DNA from: Protula sp. h YS-2021
Taxonomy: Eukaryota; Annelida; Polychaeta; Sabellida; Serpulidae
Length of the DNA: 64,000 nt
Direction: 5' to 3'
Assembly: GCA_949752745.1 (NCBI GenBank)
Contig: OX457026.1
Coordinates: 34,029,911 to 34,093,910 of the forward strand
How positions within the stretch are numbered: the stretch's first letter is position 1; each line of letters starts with the position of its first letter. Below the pieces are notes generated by a model. That model ran no database searches and was not told the origin of the DNA. It was given only the letters and a program-made list of their open reading frames with translations. A program made the position numbers and the translations under genes. Shown piece after piece: positions 9,501 to 20,700 of the stretch.

Positions 9501-12500
9501 GATTGTGTCTAGGGCGGTCAAATGATTCATAGGGAGTTTGTCTGTCAGCCTGTGCGTTCAGTTGATTAACAGATCCATCTCTGTGAGGGCTGCTAACGCT
9601 GGACGACCAAGCTGGCCTGTATGTTTCTCAGTGCCCAGACTCTTAAGGTTGGATTGTCGACGTGCTAACATGCAATATTCCATGGAACAAAGTATAGTAC
9701 ACGTTTCCCCCTCTTTCGATTCAGAGAATGCTATCACTCAAGCCCAAAGGCTTGCTTCTGATAGCTTTTTGATAACCAGATTCTCTCTCTAAACTAAGGG
9801 TGTGACCAAGCTCCCTCTAAGAAAACCTTGCACCCAGGAAATCCTGTCCCCATCCCACCCGGACATTTCCACCCAGCTCCCCATCTCATGAACTTACACC
9901 TGTGTTTCCGATCCCTGCCTTCTTAGAAAAAGAGGGTTTCTTTAAGAAGGTGACCGAGACGATTATTAAAAGTCATAAGGGATCCACAGGTTAATGCTTC
10001 TACAGGTACTACCCAGAGGACCCTGCTTTCTCTATGTTGTTCAGATATTTCAAATTGAATTCTCCCCCTTTGGGTACCAACAGGGCCCAAACGGATCTTT
10101 TGACGTTTCGTTCATCCTGTGTGAAAGTTGTTGACCAACTCGATTATATTTTGAAGTTGATTAAGAACATTAAACACATGCAATGGATATGTTTTGTGTT
10201 TTATTTCTGTGTTTTTACCCTCACTCTTTTTTTAGAAGGTTCTTGTATGAGCACAAGCGGAGTTCTTTGAAAGTTTTCTCGGCTTGGTTATCCCTGCTCC
10301 TATTTCTAGGTTCGTATAAAAGTGGAGAATTCGGATCTTTTGCGAAGTAAAACGGACTTTTCAATTTCGTAAAACGGTCTTTTATGAGAAAATCGTAATT
10401 CGTATTCTCCACTTTCGTCATAGCTTCCATCCCTACCATCCACCCCTCTTGACCTTGAGTTGGTAGAGAGGTGCAGAGTTGGTGCAGAGTTGCAGATTGA
10501 TGGTTGGTAATAGGGTACCAGCGATTCTGACTGGCTTAGATCTGGGACAGGAATATTCGAGCCACCATGAGACAATTTTGCTGTTTTTTTGTTTTGTTTT
10601 TTTGCATTGCGTCATTTTTATAGAATTGCAGAAAAAGTAGAAAAAATAGTATAAAAAACTAGAAGTGGTAAAGTAGTAGCTCTTATATAATGACAAGGGA
10701 ACACAGAATGCCTTACTCGTAGTCCCTCGTGCAGTTCAGGTTAAAGTCCTCCCCAGAAGCACTCTCAAAGCTGCCATCTAGCGGGATTTTCTTCTGTGGT
10801 CTCGGATCTGTGTCTGGTACGGATACGCCTTCTAAACCTGTACATTGAAATGTACTGGAACGTGAGCATACATTTGTTTGATTTACATGCTTTAGTCTCA
10901 TTTAACATGCCCATGATTTTTAAATTACATTAAATTTGGAAGTAGGTCACTCCCAAGCCCTGGATCTACACCAGCTCCCTCCCCCTCCCCCAGCCACCCC
11001 CTTACCTCTTGCATACACACCATGGGCCATTCCAGCCTAAATGCGAACATATCCTCAAACAGGGCCTTCTTTGAATGTATCGGTGCAGAAACGCTCTTAC
11101 CGGTGTCAACATTGAACATGTAGCCGTTATCAGTATTGCCGATGCCAGATACCATAGCGGAAAAGAGTTCAGTATCCGACCACACTTCATGGGTGCCTTC
11201 GGTGATCTCAAAGCTTACATAAGAGTAACTACCGGCATGTGGCACCCACTCATAGTCATCTAAAGATATGCCGTCAAAGAACATTCCCTGACCCGTGCCA
11301 GAGCTGTGGATTATGTGTAGGTACGAAGTAAGCGAAGCCCTGAACAAATTCGGTGTGGTGAAAACGCCATACCTTATCATTCTGCAAACAAAAGAATTAA
11401 CTCTTCAGTAATGACCAAGTTTCACTAGTTTTACTTAAAAATTAAACGACGTGTTTTAAATGTCGTGTATTTAATAGCATACCTTTTTTAATAGTTGTTC
11501 TGTGAATGATCTCAATAATTAATCTATTGATATTCTTTATTCAGCCTTAATAGAACAACGATTAAAATTTATAATCGAGAACTTCATTCGCCAAAGTGCA
11601 TTCAACGGCCTAGTATTTATATATATCTTCAAGAAGGCACCCCAGTAAATGGTCCTGAGGCGGTCCAATGTCCTCCAACAAGCAAATAATGTGAGCTCGA
11701 TCTGAGGCTGCTAGGTCAGCCCAAATCGCAAGAATACTAGATATGGCTGTAATTCGGTTGTGGTTTGTTTTGTTGCTTTAATAACAAACACCAGCTTTCT
11801 TCGAGGTCTAATCAACGTCTTTTTTGACGTTGTAAAGACGGTCTAAAATCAGCGTTGTAGTGGCGTCGTGATCAGGATCAAACCAGAGCGGCACTTGGTA
11901 TGTTGCAATATATGCAATATATGACATGTGAATACAGTAAAACCTTATTCTGGACAAACCGGACAGCTGCAAATACCGGGCAAGAATTCTCATTCCCGTT
12001 TTTCCCCATTGGTTTACATGACCCCTGAAATACCAGACACCTCTCTCTATACCTGACAAAATCCACCAGTCCCCCGTTGTCCGGTATAGGCAGGTTTTAC
12101 TGTATCTGGCTGAAGACAGCACTGAATAGAAAAGACCTTTCTTTAAATCGGCTTCATTCAAGAAGATACCTTCCAAAAAGGTGATTTATTCAAAAGGATG
12201 TTCGGCAGTTTGGTAACTGTTGTTTAGCTCAATAAGTGCGTTCTATCAATATTCACATATTCCTAACAAGGCAAAAAGTAATTGATTTCACTTACGGCAC
12301 AAAACCATGCAGAGCGCCAGCACAAATGCTGACTTTTTACACAATGGCCCAACATTCGCGTTTTTTGTTTTTGTATTTTTTTTATTTATTTTTTTTTTGT
12401 ATTTTTGTGTGAAATTAGATTTGCAGAGAAGAGTGGAACATAGGTATGGCCTTACGAAATTAGCTGCACATGATATTAAAATTTTCTAAGTGTAACAAGA

Positions 12501-12596
12501 ACCTCATCAAGTTATAACACAGCGGATTGGAAGCTATGATTGTCTTTGTCTAGAGAGCGCATTCAGCTCACGTTCCCGATCACTTTTACTTAGCCC

Positions 12597-12645
<49 letters not shown>

Positions 12646-15600
12646 CATGTGCAACGTTGCTCAACGTCGACATATATCGAACGTCAAGGTACCACGTTAT
12701 TTCCTGATATATTCGATGCAGTTTCCATCGAAGACTCGAACTGCTCTTAAAAGCAATGGTCATAATACTTACCGTTCCGTAGGTATGACAATAGTCTGTG
12801 AAACACCACACTCCTGTGCCAAACCGCTCACCATCTGCAGAACCACACAGGGATTCGAACACTCGATCACGCCGATATGCCCCTCCTCTGAGTACAACCA
12901 CGAGGCTACTTCAGCGGCCTGTATCGTTGTCGATTGCGCATCATTGGATGTAGAAACAACAGTATTGTCTTGTGTAGCCACAACTTTAATGCCATAATGA
13001 CTATCGCTAATGCTAGCGTCAGGAATCAGAGGATAAGTGACGTGGTTTAAGCCTAGGTTAGCTGAAGAGGGTATACTCGACCAGGTTACGTGGTAGTAAT
13101 CACCCTCCCGAGTGCAACGATTTCCAGAATAAGCTGCAGTTGGTTTGGATGATCGAACGACATAACCAGAGAAATTTGGTTCCGTTCCACTGATGTAAGA
13201 ACGTTCACTATAACATTGAAACTGATTCAGTGTGAATTCATTTTGAAGCTCTAAAGATCCGTCTTCACCCCTTACATAAATATAGACTTGGGTAGCGTCT
13301 TCCAGAGCAGCGACGGTATAAAAGGCAGTATAACCGGGACAACTGTTGGTACCATCACCGTAATTAATGATGTAATGCTCGATGTCCGTTTCAGTTACAG
13401 TCTGCGCCTCTAAAGCATCAACCACAGAGGCATACGAGCCCTCGTTTGACACATGCACTTCGATATCTTGGTCACTTGAAACGTAAACAACCTTGTCTTC
13501 AATTCCTTCTATTACTGAATAACTGCCATCAAGATTGTAGGAGCTATCCTGCAGCAAGAACAAAAATATAATGGTGCAAATTAGCCAGAAATTAAACTTA
13601 AAAAAGACACTCATCAGAGAGACATAACCAACCAAAAAACGTTGCACAATAAAAGTTATTTTGACTTATTTTCTGAAAGACCTACCGCGGCCGCCATTTC
13701 CGGTGAGCGATAATATGCAAAAGGTTGTTTTATGGTTCTGTCCTCGACATCATTACAACGTTGGGGGAAAGACGCCACAGAAAAAAATGTTTTGTTTTTC
13801 TCGACTTCCATATAAAACCAAATCCAAAGCCCGTTTTCTCGAAATCTCAGATTGAAGAAAAATTGATGAACTATGCTAAGACGGAATATTGAAATCTAAG
13901 TAAAGGTCTCAGATTAGAGTGTCATTCTCGAAATCTATGACTTCCTATGATCACTGTCTTAGCACAACAAGTTAACATTTGCCATCAGTCTATCACAGAG
14001 CTTGTAACATTTTTCTCAGCCATGATGAACGAGATTTCTGAATGTAAACGTAAGTAAGCATGCTGGTGGTTGATGCGGCAGCTCCGAATGCCGTTGATCT
14101 GCCCGCCTCCTTTCCCAGCCTGGCAGTTGTCATTGTTAACAATTTGGAAGCTTGGCAATTATCACACTGCAAGGGGTGGGGTATGGTAGGGGAAACACAC
14201 AGTAAATCAAAGAAACAAGGAAAGCCATACTTTTCATTTTCATAGCAAAAATATCACTGCTTATCGTGGACTGAAACCATTCACTTTAAAGACGGCAATA
14301 TTCCTTTTGCATCTGTTTGATACCACAAACAACATTATACTATTCATTAAGCTGCAATTTACATTCACTCATTTTATTGTTTTTTTTTTTACAACTCAAA
14401 AAGAGAATAGACAAACAGCGTCCTCCTCATCAAAACGTATATTGAGTGACTCCACTATTCATGGGACACACGTCAATCAATCAAAGGTGTGATGAGTCAC
14501 GCAAGTATACCAATTGATGACACACGTCAATCAAACGAAACACGGAGTACGCCAAGCGAATCATTTGGGAGTGGGGGTAGGGCAGGAGGAATGAGCTCAC
14601 CTATGGAGGCATCTGCTGCACTTCAGCATTTCACATAATGCAAAAAGTTTGGCACAACCAGAATCCCCCCAAGCTTTTACCCAGTAAGCACATTAGCCTA
14701 CAATCAATATAAATTTGCGATGTCGACCCGACCAAACCACGACATTAACTGTGGTTGTAACTCGGTTGTGTTGGTCACGACCACAGATCCACGTCATACC
14801 AAATTAACACAATGGCAATGTATTTAACAAGATCAACGTCTTTGTAGCAATATTGAATGGGCATCGTAGAATCAACGTTGATAGAGGTAAAATATTGACG
14901 TTATATGGACGTCGAAGTCCTTGTGTTATTGTTCACCAGAAATGGTAGGCATAACAGATCAATTCGCCAAGGCTGGGGGTACTGTGACAGAGGGGTATCG
15001 CTGCCCAGAGGGTAATTCTCTTTTCAATATATTCAATATACAACGCTGAGGGATGCACGTTGTTTCACTTCAGTTTGAAACTTTAACTACGTTGAAGTCG
15101 TCGGACAATAAGAAGGTAGACGTTCTCGTAATTGCCATAAAAGACCAAAATCCGACCTTGATCCAACGTTGAGTGTGACGTTTATCCAGAGCTATCCAAC
15201 GTCGCATTTAGTGTGTATGATGATTTTTAATTAAGACGGATGTGCAATATAAGCGAAACACCCGTAAGGCATGAATTTTTCATAATTTTCAGTGAAATCT
15301 TCAGCGAAGGTTTTTAAATTGTAAGGGGCCTGTAGATCTGTCTCAGATTTAAGGCAGTTGTCTTGAGACGGCTGACTCAGATTTAAGCAAATTTTTTTTT
15401 CGAGAACACGGATGACCAAAAATTAAATAACTTATCTGAGATATGAGACAACTAAGTCCGATCTGAGATAATTAACTTAAATACTAGAGGAGTTACTCAA
15501 CTTTAGATGACGAGCCCAGATGTCTGTCTAATGTTGCGACGAAGACTCCTGATAGATTTTCAGAACGCTGATGTCACAATGTGTACTGGGAACATGTTGC

Positions 15601-17714
15601 TTCAATTTAACTGGTCTTGTTGTTGATTAGACAAGGACAAGTTTCGTGATGGGCAAGAACTGGACCAATCGGCTCAGCAAAATCCTGGTTTATGTAGGCA
15701 AGAAGCCAGAGATTCGACCTCATGCGGTTTATAAACTAGCCATGCACTCGAGTGAATTTATAATTATGTTTCTCCGATATATATTCAAGTTACCCGAGAT
15801 TGTTTTAAATATATGCACATTCAAATATTCATGAGAGCAGACCTGTCCTGGAACAACATCAAGAATGGTGTTTCCCCCATTCCAGCTGATCGTGGCTGAT
15901 GTGGTGGCGTCTGCATGCAGAATAATGACACAATCACCATACATATCTTGCGCGTATAGAGAGCCGCATGTCACTGCATACAACTGTCCTGTACCAAGCA
16001 CTAAAGACAGAATGAGAAAGAGCAGCAATTAGTTTTGTGTGCTACGGAATGCTCATTCATAAAGTCAGCTGCCAAAAGGTTGACAGTTAAAATGCCACTG
16101 ATTTTAAGTGTTAAAATGCCACTGATTTTAAGCGTCGCCAACAAAAAATGTATAATACACTCGTTCGCTAAGGGTATCGCAGTACTCACCGCCACACGTA
16201 TGATCAGTAAATACGTTGACTGTTAAACAGTTGCAACCCTCTTTGCCCCTCCATCCCACCCAGCCCTAGGCAGACACCCACAAAATTGGCTTTTTAACCG
16301 AGACTATTCTGTCAAAGTGGTGCAAAAATCTTTCTCTACTAAATTATTCTGTTCTGAATTAGTATGTATATTGTAGATGCTTTATTTTGGAATATAACCT
16401 GATATTAACTGGATGGTACTCTGCATAAACTCAAAGATATGCTTGCAACTAAGACGTTTTTGCTTTTCGAGTTCCCCAGGGTAATGTAGCGCAATTATGA
16501 TCGTTTTAAGTTATTTGACAAATCATTACGAAGTAAAGCTCACAGTTGTTGACTTCGGTTTTATTTATTTATTTTTTTTATTTTAAGCCATATATTAACA
16601 AGGGCGATAATAACCATTTAAAAATGTATTAAATAATGTTCGCTATCCTTTCGAGATATTAAGTAAGTATATTAAAATATTTAATGTGTGCATTCGCGCA
16701 ACTATTTCCTCGATATCACGTATAGCGTGTATTCATGTACAATGTTATTTTAGGTAGTTATAGGCAGAATTTATGCTGGTTCTGTGCAGATGTGATTTCA
16801 GATCTCCCCTACGAAACTATTCACGCACATCATATACCCGTATGGTAGACAAAGATGGCTTATCATCGGACAGAGTAACAAACGCCAAGAGAAAATGACA
16901 CGGTCTTAACAATTATAATATATTGTTAGCTTGTTTTTAGAGAACATGGAGAGGGGCTGGGAGGATACTGATTATGGCAGCCCCTCAACATCTTTCAACG
17001 CTTAGTCTAAATCGTGTATCAGTAAAACAAAATAAGCAAAGGAAAGATCTTTCCAATATCTTAAGCATGTGTTTGCAACAAGACTTGAGTGCACAACACT
17101 TAATTCTGACATCTTATATTTATAAAACGTATGTCAGTATTTAATTATTACCTTGGGATGGTACACAGGAAAAAGCCACACCTACAAGACCAAGACAAAC
17201 ATAAGACCATTACTATTAACTCAAAGGAATTTCAATTAAAACAAAAATACTTTACAGAGATGGTGCAACTGAATAGGCATCCACACATTACGTTACTGAC
17301 TTGAATCGGCACTCTTTACTTTGTACACTACACACGTTGTATTTACTTTGTGCAGTGAAAAAACTGTACACTTATACTCTTAAAAATATACTTGTTAAAC
17401 CATCGGATCGGGTTTCAATGCTTGTCAATGCTAAATTTTCTATCATGCAAAGAAACATATAAATATTTTGCTCCTGTATATTTTGCAATATTTTTGTTTC
17501 ATTTAATAACACTTTATGCATAATTTACGTAAAACATAGTAAGTCTAACAAAAAAAGAAACACAAGCACTGTTACGAATAGCTAAAATTTATGACTGCAA
17601 AACAATTGCAGAAAAAATCCTAACAAACACACCGTAAAAATAAATGGTTGTGTACATATAATATTGGTGTTCTGCATTCATATACTTACCGATTATTACA
17701 ACAAGTGTAAGCAT
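6558..17714 (-). CDS. secreted IgGFc-binding-domain protein, 8 exons
   Basis: Manual splice model, minus strand: exon 1 17714-17690 (ATG start), 2 17181-17152, 3 16000-15843, 4 13548-12773, 5 11381-11006, 6 10889-10717, 7 7276-7138, 8 6812-6558 (stop). Lengths sum to 1932 nt, i.e. 643 residues, with every junction in phase. Exons 1-2 encode a signal peptide (MLTLVVIIGVAFSCV). Exons 3-5 encode an IgGFc-binding N-terminal-type domain: VVATQDNTVV, GVIECSNPCVV, and GMFFDGISL with SFEITEGTHEV. Exons 6-8 encode two further modules I do not recognise, paralogous to those at 5474-6348. The protein should be extracellular. The domain occurs in mucin-like FCGBP proteins and in invertebrate secreted proteins; its ligand cannot be inferred. 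Weakest points: the exon 6 acceptor (AAAG, poor pyrimidine tract) and the exon 3 donor (GTCTGC). The intron between exons 6 and 7 contains a DIRS remnant and the exon 4-5 intron a MITE. Confidence 0.7.
7750..10420 (+). mobile_element. decayed DIRS element, plus strand, inside intron 6-7 of the IgGFc-type gene
   Basis: Broken reading frames match the element at the left edge. A gag-like tail lies near 7850-8060 (NQESRALS). RT start is near 8245-8400 (LPFKRNP). The RT core is near 8450-8530 (FLVSKKSG.WLLVIDLS). RNase H-like blocks follow at 9280-9420 (ELQAVWIALTNL, then YLNNQGGTRSHQL), and degraded recombinase-region sequence extends to about 10030. Many stops and indels are present. The right end (10319-10353) carries the same terminal sequence as 4566-4610, and an inverted AAAGTGGAGAAT pair occurs at 10319-10330 and 10404-10415. 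The element is dead and lies antisense to the host gene. Confidence 0.75.
10319..10415 (+). repeat. DIRS right terminal repeat with internal inverted pair
   Basis: AAAGTGGAGAAT at 10319-10330 is followed by CTTTTGCGAAGTAAAAC (10337-10353) and by the reverse complement of the first motif at 10404-10415. The first two motifs are shared with 4566-4610. Confidence 0.65.
11935..12102. mobile_element. 168-bp MITE with TA target duplication (pogo/Tc1-like ends)
   Basis: Starts CAGTAAAACCT and ends AGGTTTTACTG, flanked by TA on both sides (11933-11934, 12103-12104). The inside consists of repeated 'gacaaa.ccgg' and 'ccggtata' type words and has no coding capacity. The end sequence and TA duplication fit non-autonomous Tc1/mariner-pogo elements. 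It lies in the exon 4-5 intron of the IgGFc-type gene. Confidence 0.7.
12599..12642. repeat. (CT)n microsatellite
   Basis: About 22 uninterrupted CT units, about 130 nt from the donor of exon 4, within the downstream intron. Confidence 0.95.
12773..13548 (-). CDS. exon 4: core of the IgGFc-binding N-terminal-type domain
   Basis: The largest exon (258 codons plus 2 nt) of the preceding gene, with acceptor TTGCTGCAG and strong donor GTAAGT. It begins DSSYNLDGSYSV and holds the beta-rich repeats of the domain, including a glycine-poor middle with conserved Cys residues (FQCYSE, GNRCTREG) and the closing QTIVIPTER. The continuous open frame extends further upstream, but that part is intron. Confidence 0.75.
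14700..15210. repeat. repeat-like segment with recurrent CAACGT/AACGTTGA words
   Basis: ATCAACGTC, ATCAACGTTGATAG, TTGACGTTATATGGACGTCG, ACGTTGAAGTCG, CCAACGTTGAG and CCAACGTCGC recur through this intronic stretch. A related cluster (AATCAACGTC, GACGTTGTAAAG) is seen near 11810-11860. It looks like an interspersed repeat without coding capacity. Boundaries were not resolved. Confidence 0.4.
16090..16137. repeat. 24-bp direct duplication
   Basis: AAAATGCCACTGATTTTAAG occurs twice in direct tandem, just upstream of exon 3 of the IgGFc-type gene. Confidence 0.8.
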
Positions 17715-20700
17715 TATTGTTATTTGTAGAGAAAATTAAGTATCACTGAAAAACCTACGAATACCCAATACTGTATTTCGGTTATGAAAACTTACATACA
17801 GGATGTCGGCAAAAGTTCACATTGTAATCTTATCGTATACGTCGTATATTGAGACAAATCAGACATGTCCTGAACCGATGATAAGAAAACTATGCTTATC
17901 AGCTTCTGGTTTAAAAAATTGCTGTTTAACTGTAATTGGCGTTGTCGTGCAAAATAAAGTAGCCACAAAAATTACGCTCCAGTAGAAGTTTTGGCTTACA
18001 AAAGTGTTTTGGCAGCCTGCATTGAAATTTTCTTTAAAAGTTTTCACAAAAACAAACTATAAACAATTGTTAATGCAGAAAATGGATTTTAACACATTTT
18101 GTTGAAACACACTAGCTTTTACTTGCCTGTGAAATTGTATTGAAATTTATCAATTAACAGGCTAATACATCCATACGCAGAAGACATTTACAGGGTGTTC
18201 CGTACAGGCGTAGAATAAGTGACCACCGACTTTCTGTGGTAATGTGCACCAAACTCGGCAGACATTACATGCGTTTTGTGTTTTAATAAAATGTGTTGGA
18301 ATCCATTTTTTCGTATTAACAAATTTTGAAAGTTTGTTTTATGAAATTTGATTTCAATAAATTCAGCTAAAACATTTTTGTAATCCAAAGCGTTCACTGG
18401 CGTGTTTTTTGTGTGGATATCTTACATAACGATGTTCACAAGTGATTGCTCCAAACGTTTGCGTGTCCTTACCCCTGGATCGAAAAGATGACACAGTGAT
18501 AAAAAGGCATACTTGATTTAGCCACACCTCCGTAAGGTCTCAAATTAAAAAACAACTCCTCTTGCCGGAAGTCACAGTAGAAAATACTAGTGGACAGATA
18601 CAAGTCTAGAGAAAAACTGAAGTATTTTCAATGTAAAGAGCTCATCTACTATAAAATACTTTGCATATTTTTGTAAGTTGTTTCATATGTGTTAATGGTG
18701 TAAAATCCAAAAACAAAAAACAAAAACAACTACAACAACAACAACAGCCAGTACTGGTATGGAGGCTGTGGTTATATAAACAGTAAGGGTTTTGTAAAAC
18801 GTAGTGTACTGACCAATAGCAAGATGTGCTCATTCCTGGCTGTATGTACAATGTCGTTGTATCACAATGCCAGCATTTGTCAAGACCGATCGGTCGAACA
18901 AAATACAATAGAACATTATCAAGTAATAAAATTCATCCCAGTTCCAAAGTCCAAAGAAACTTGAAGTAAAGTTAAAAGATACTGTGTCTTAAATCACAAT
19001 ACCAATACCAAAACAAGGAAATAGACTAGTTTGCATATTCTATTTTTCATTTTTCACTTCTACATGCTTAAACATGCTGAGGACAGCAGTCTTTCACCGC
19101 AACAAACAAAACCCCAATGTGACACTCGTTGCTGCATGCTCCCTTAATCCCCGCTTATTGATCCTAAGCAAAACTTGAGTACGTCGTTTCACATATTGTT
19201 TGGACTGGAATTGACCGTGGTAAGACAATGAAATCACGGAGTTATCGTTTTGGTATAAATTACTAGGGGTGCTTAAGGGTCATACTGAATTGCAATTGAA
19301 ATACAGAGATATAGCTTCGATAAAAATCTGAATGGGAGATGTTAAGTTTCACTGGCGAAAAAATGAAAAAAAATGATTAAAGCTAGCAGTTTTAACTCAT
19401 TAAGCAGCTCTCGTTTATGTTTGTTATATCAAATAAATTTCAAAACTGGTTCATGTCATTTTTCTTGTTAACATGTCAAACTAGAGGCACCTGTCTATTA
19501 AGGACAGAAACGATCAGTACCTAGCTCCCCTTAGTAGACAGGTTTTACTGTACTTTGATTTAGTGTCATTTTATAAACACGAGCAGTTATGAGCAGACGC
19601 CCGGAACGCACGACAAAATTCTTTTTATATATGTATGTGTTTTATGAGTGCGCACTCCGACGATTTGCAAGACTATCATCTGTCAGAAAAAACGCATGGA
19701 GTCTTTGTTCTTTACAGTTCCATAAGCTCTACAGTTATAACAACATTGGTATCATGATGTTAGTGCTTAGGATATCAACATACCAAATTAAGTTCGCTCA
19801 ATTTATGACAGTTTTTACAGTATTTCATGTCTTGTTGAGATAACGGATAGAACGTTTGATCACCTGCGGCGCTCTCATATGCAACGTGACATCTACGTGA
19901 CTCAGCGCATAGTCAATGTCAGGACACGATGTCATCAACCTTTTAAATATACTAGTCCTACTAAGTTCATTTCATCTGAGACTGACAGACATCTTGTCTG
20001 CGTGGGACAAAATAAGTGCAGCGGGTCTACACATTTTCTCTGTTCCTCGCCCATTATGACACGTGATGTAAGTCACAGCAGTGGCTTACCTAAGACAAAG
20101 GGGGAGAAACACTAATCTCCCCTTTAAGATCTGGATTTTTCCATTTCCTAACCATCAGTCTAACCCACTGACCTAAGGTTCACCCTTCTCTTAAATCTTT
20201 TTACTTCTTTCTTTTCATCAATCTGCAAGGTGAACACCATACAATTGAGGATAATAATATCAAAAACACTCTTTAAAATACTTTTTAAAATATCTCTCTC
20301 AAACTTCTTCAATACTCTTTCAATAAATATTTCGCACAATTATACATAATCCAACATATGCCCTGTAGAAATGTTTTATTCCAATCTTTTTGCTTGCGTA
20401 CATCGTCATATACCCAACAGCGACATACTTAAGTTTTTAGTTCCCTCATTATGTGTCTGTGTTACCTTTTTGTCAAATTCGGGTATATTGTGAATCAGAT
20501 ACGAAATAAAAATTTAACGAAATTAAACGATTCTCTTTTATTATCAAAATGAAAAATAAAAGTGCCAAACTTTTATTCATGTGTTAAGACGTTCTGTCTT
20601 CCTTGAGGATTCGGCACAGGAATAAAAATATTATAGGAAAAATATAGTTGACCTGCATTCTAACAGATTTCAGACGTTGCGGGAACAAATATAAAAACAA

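Noticed and set aside
10717..10837. Alternative acceptor ATGTACAG at 10838 for exon 6 of the IgGFc-type gene
   Set aside because: It joins out of phase with exon 5 and immediately produces TAG. The acceptor giving exon start 10889 keeps the frame, although its pyrimidine tract is poor.
12590..12901. Minus-strand frame ending in a long Arg-Glu run
   Set aside because: The run is the translated CT microsatellite, and the rest overlaps exon 4 in another frame.
15729..16028. Apparent 99-residue protein with a hydrophobic leader starting at 16028
   Set aside because: The start codon is TTG, and the leader is the polypyrimidine tract of a splice acceptor (CATTCTGTCTTTAG). The true leader comes from exons at 17714 and 17181.
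18642..18908. Minus-strand frame with a poly-Cys run
   Set aside because: The Cys run is a translated CAA/ACA microsatellite. No start or domain is supported.
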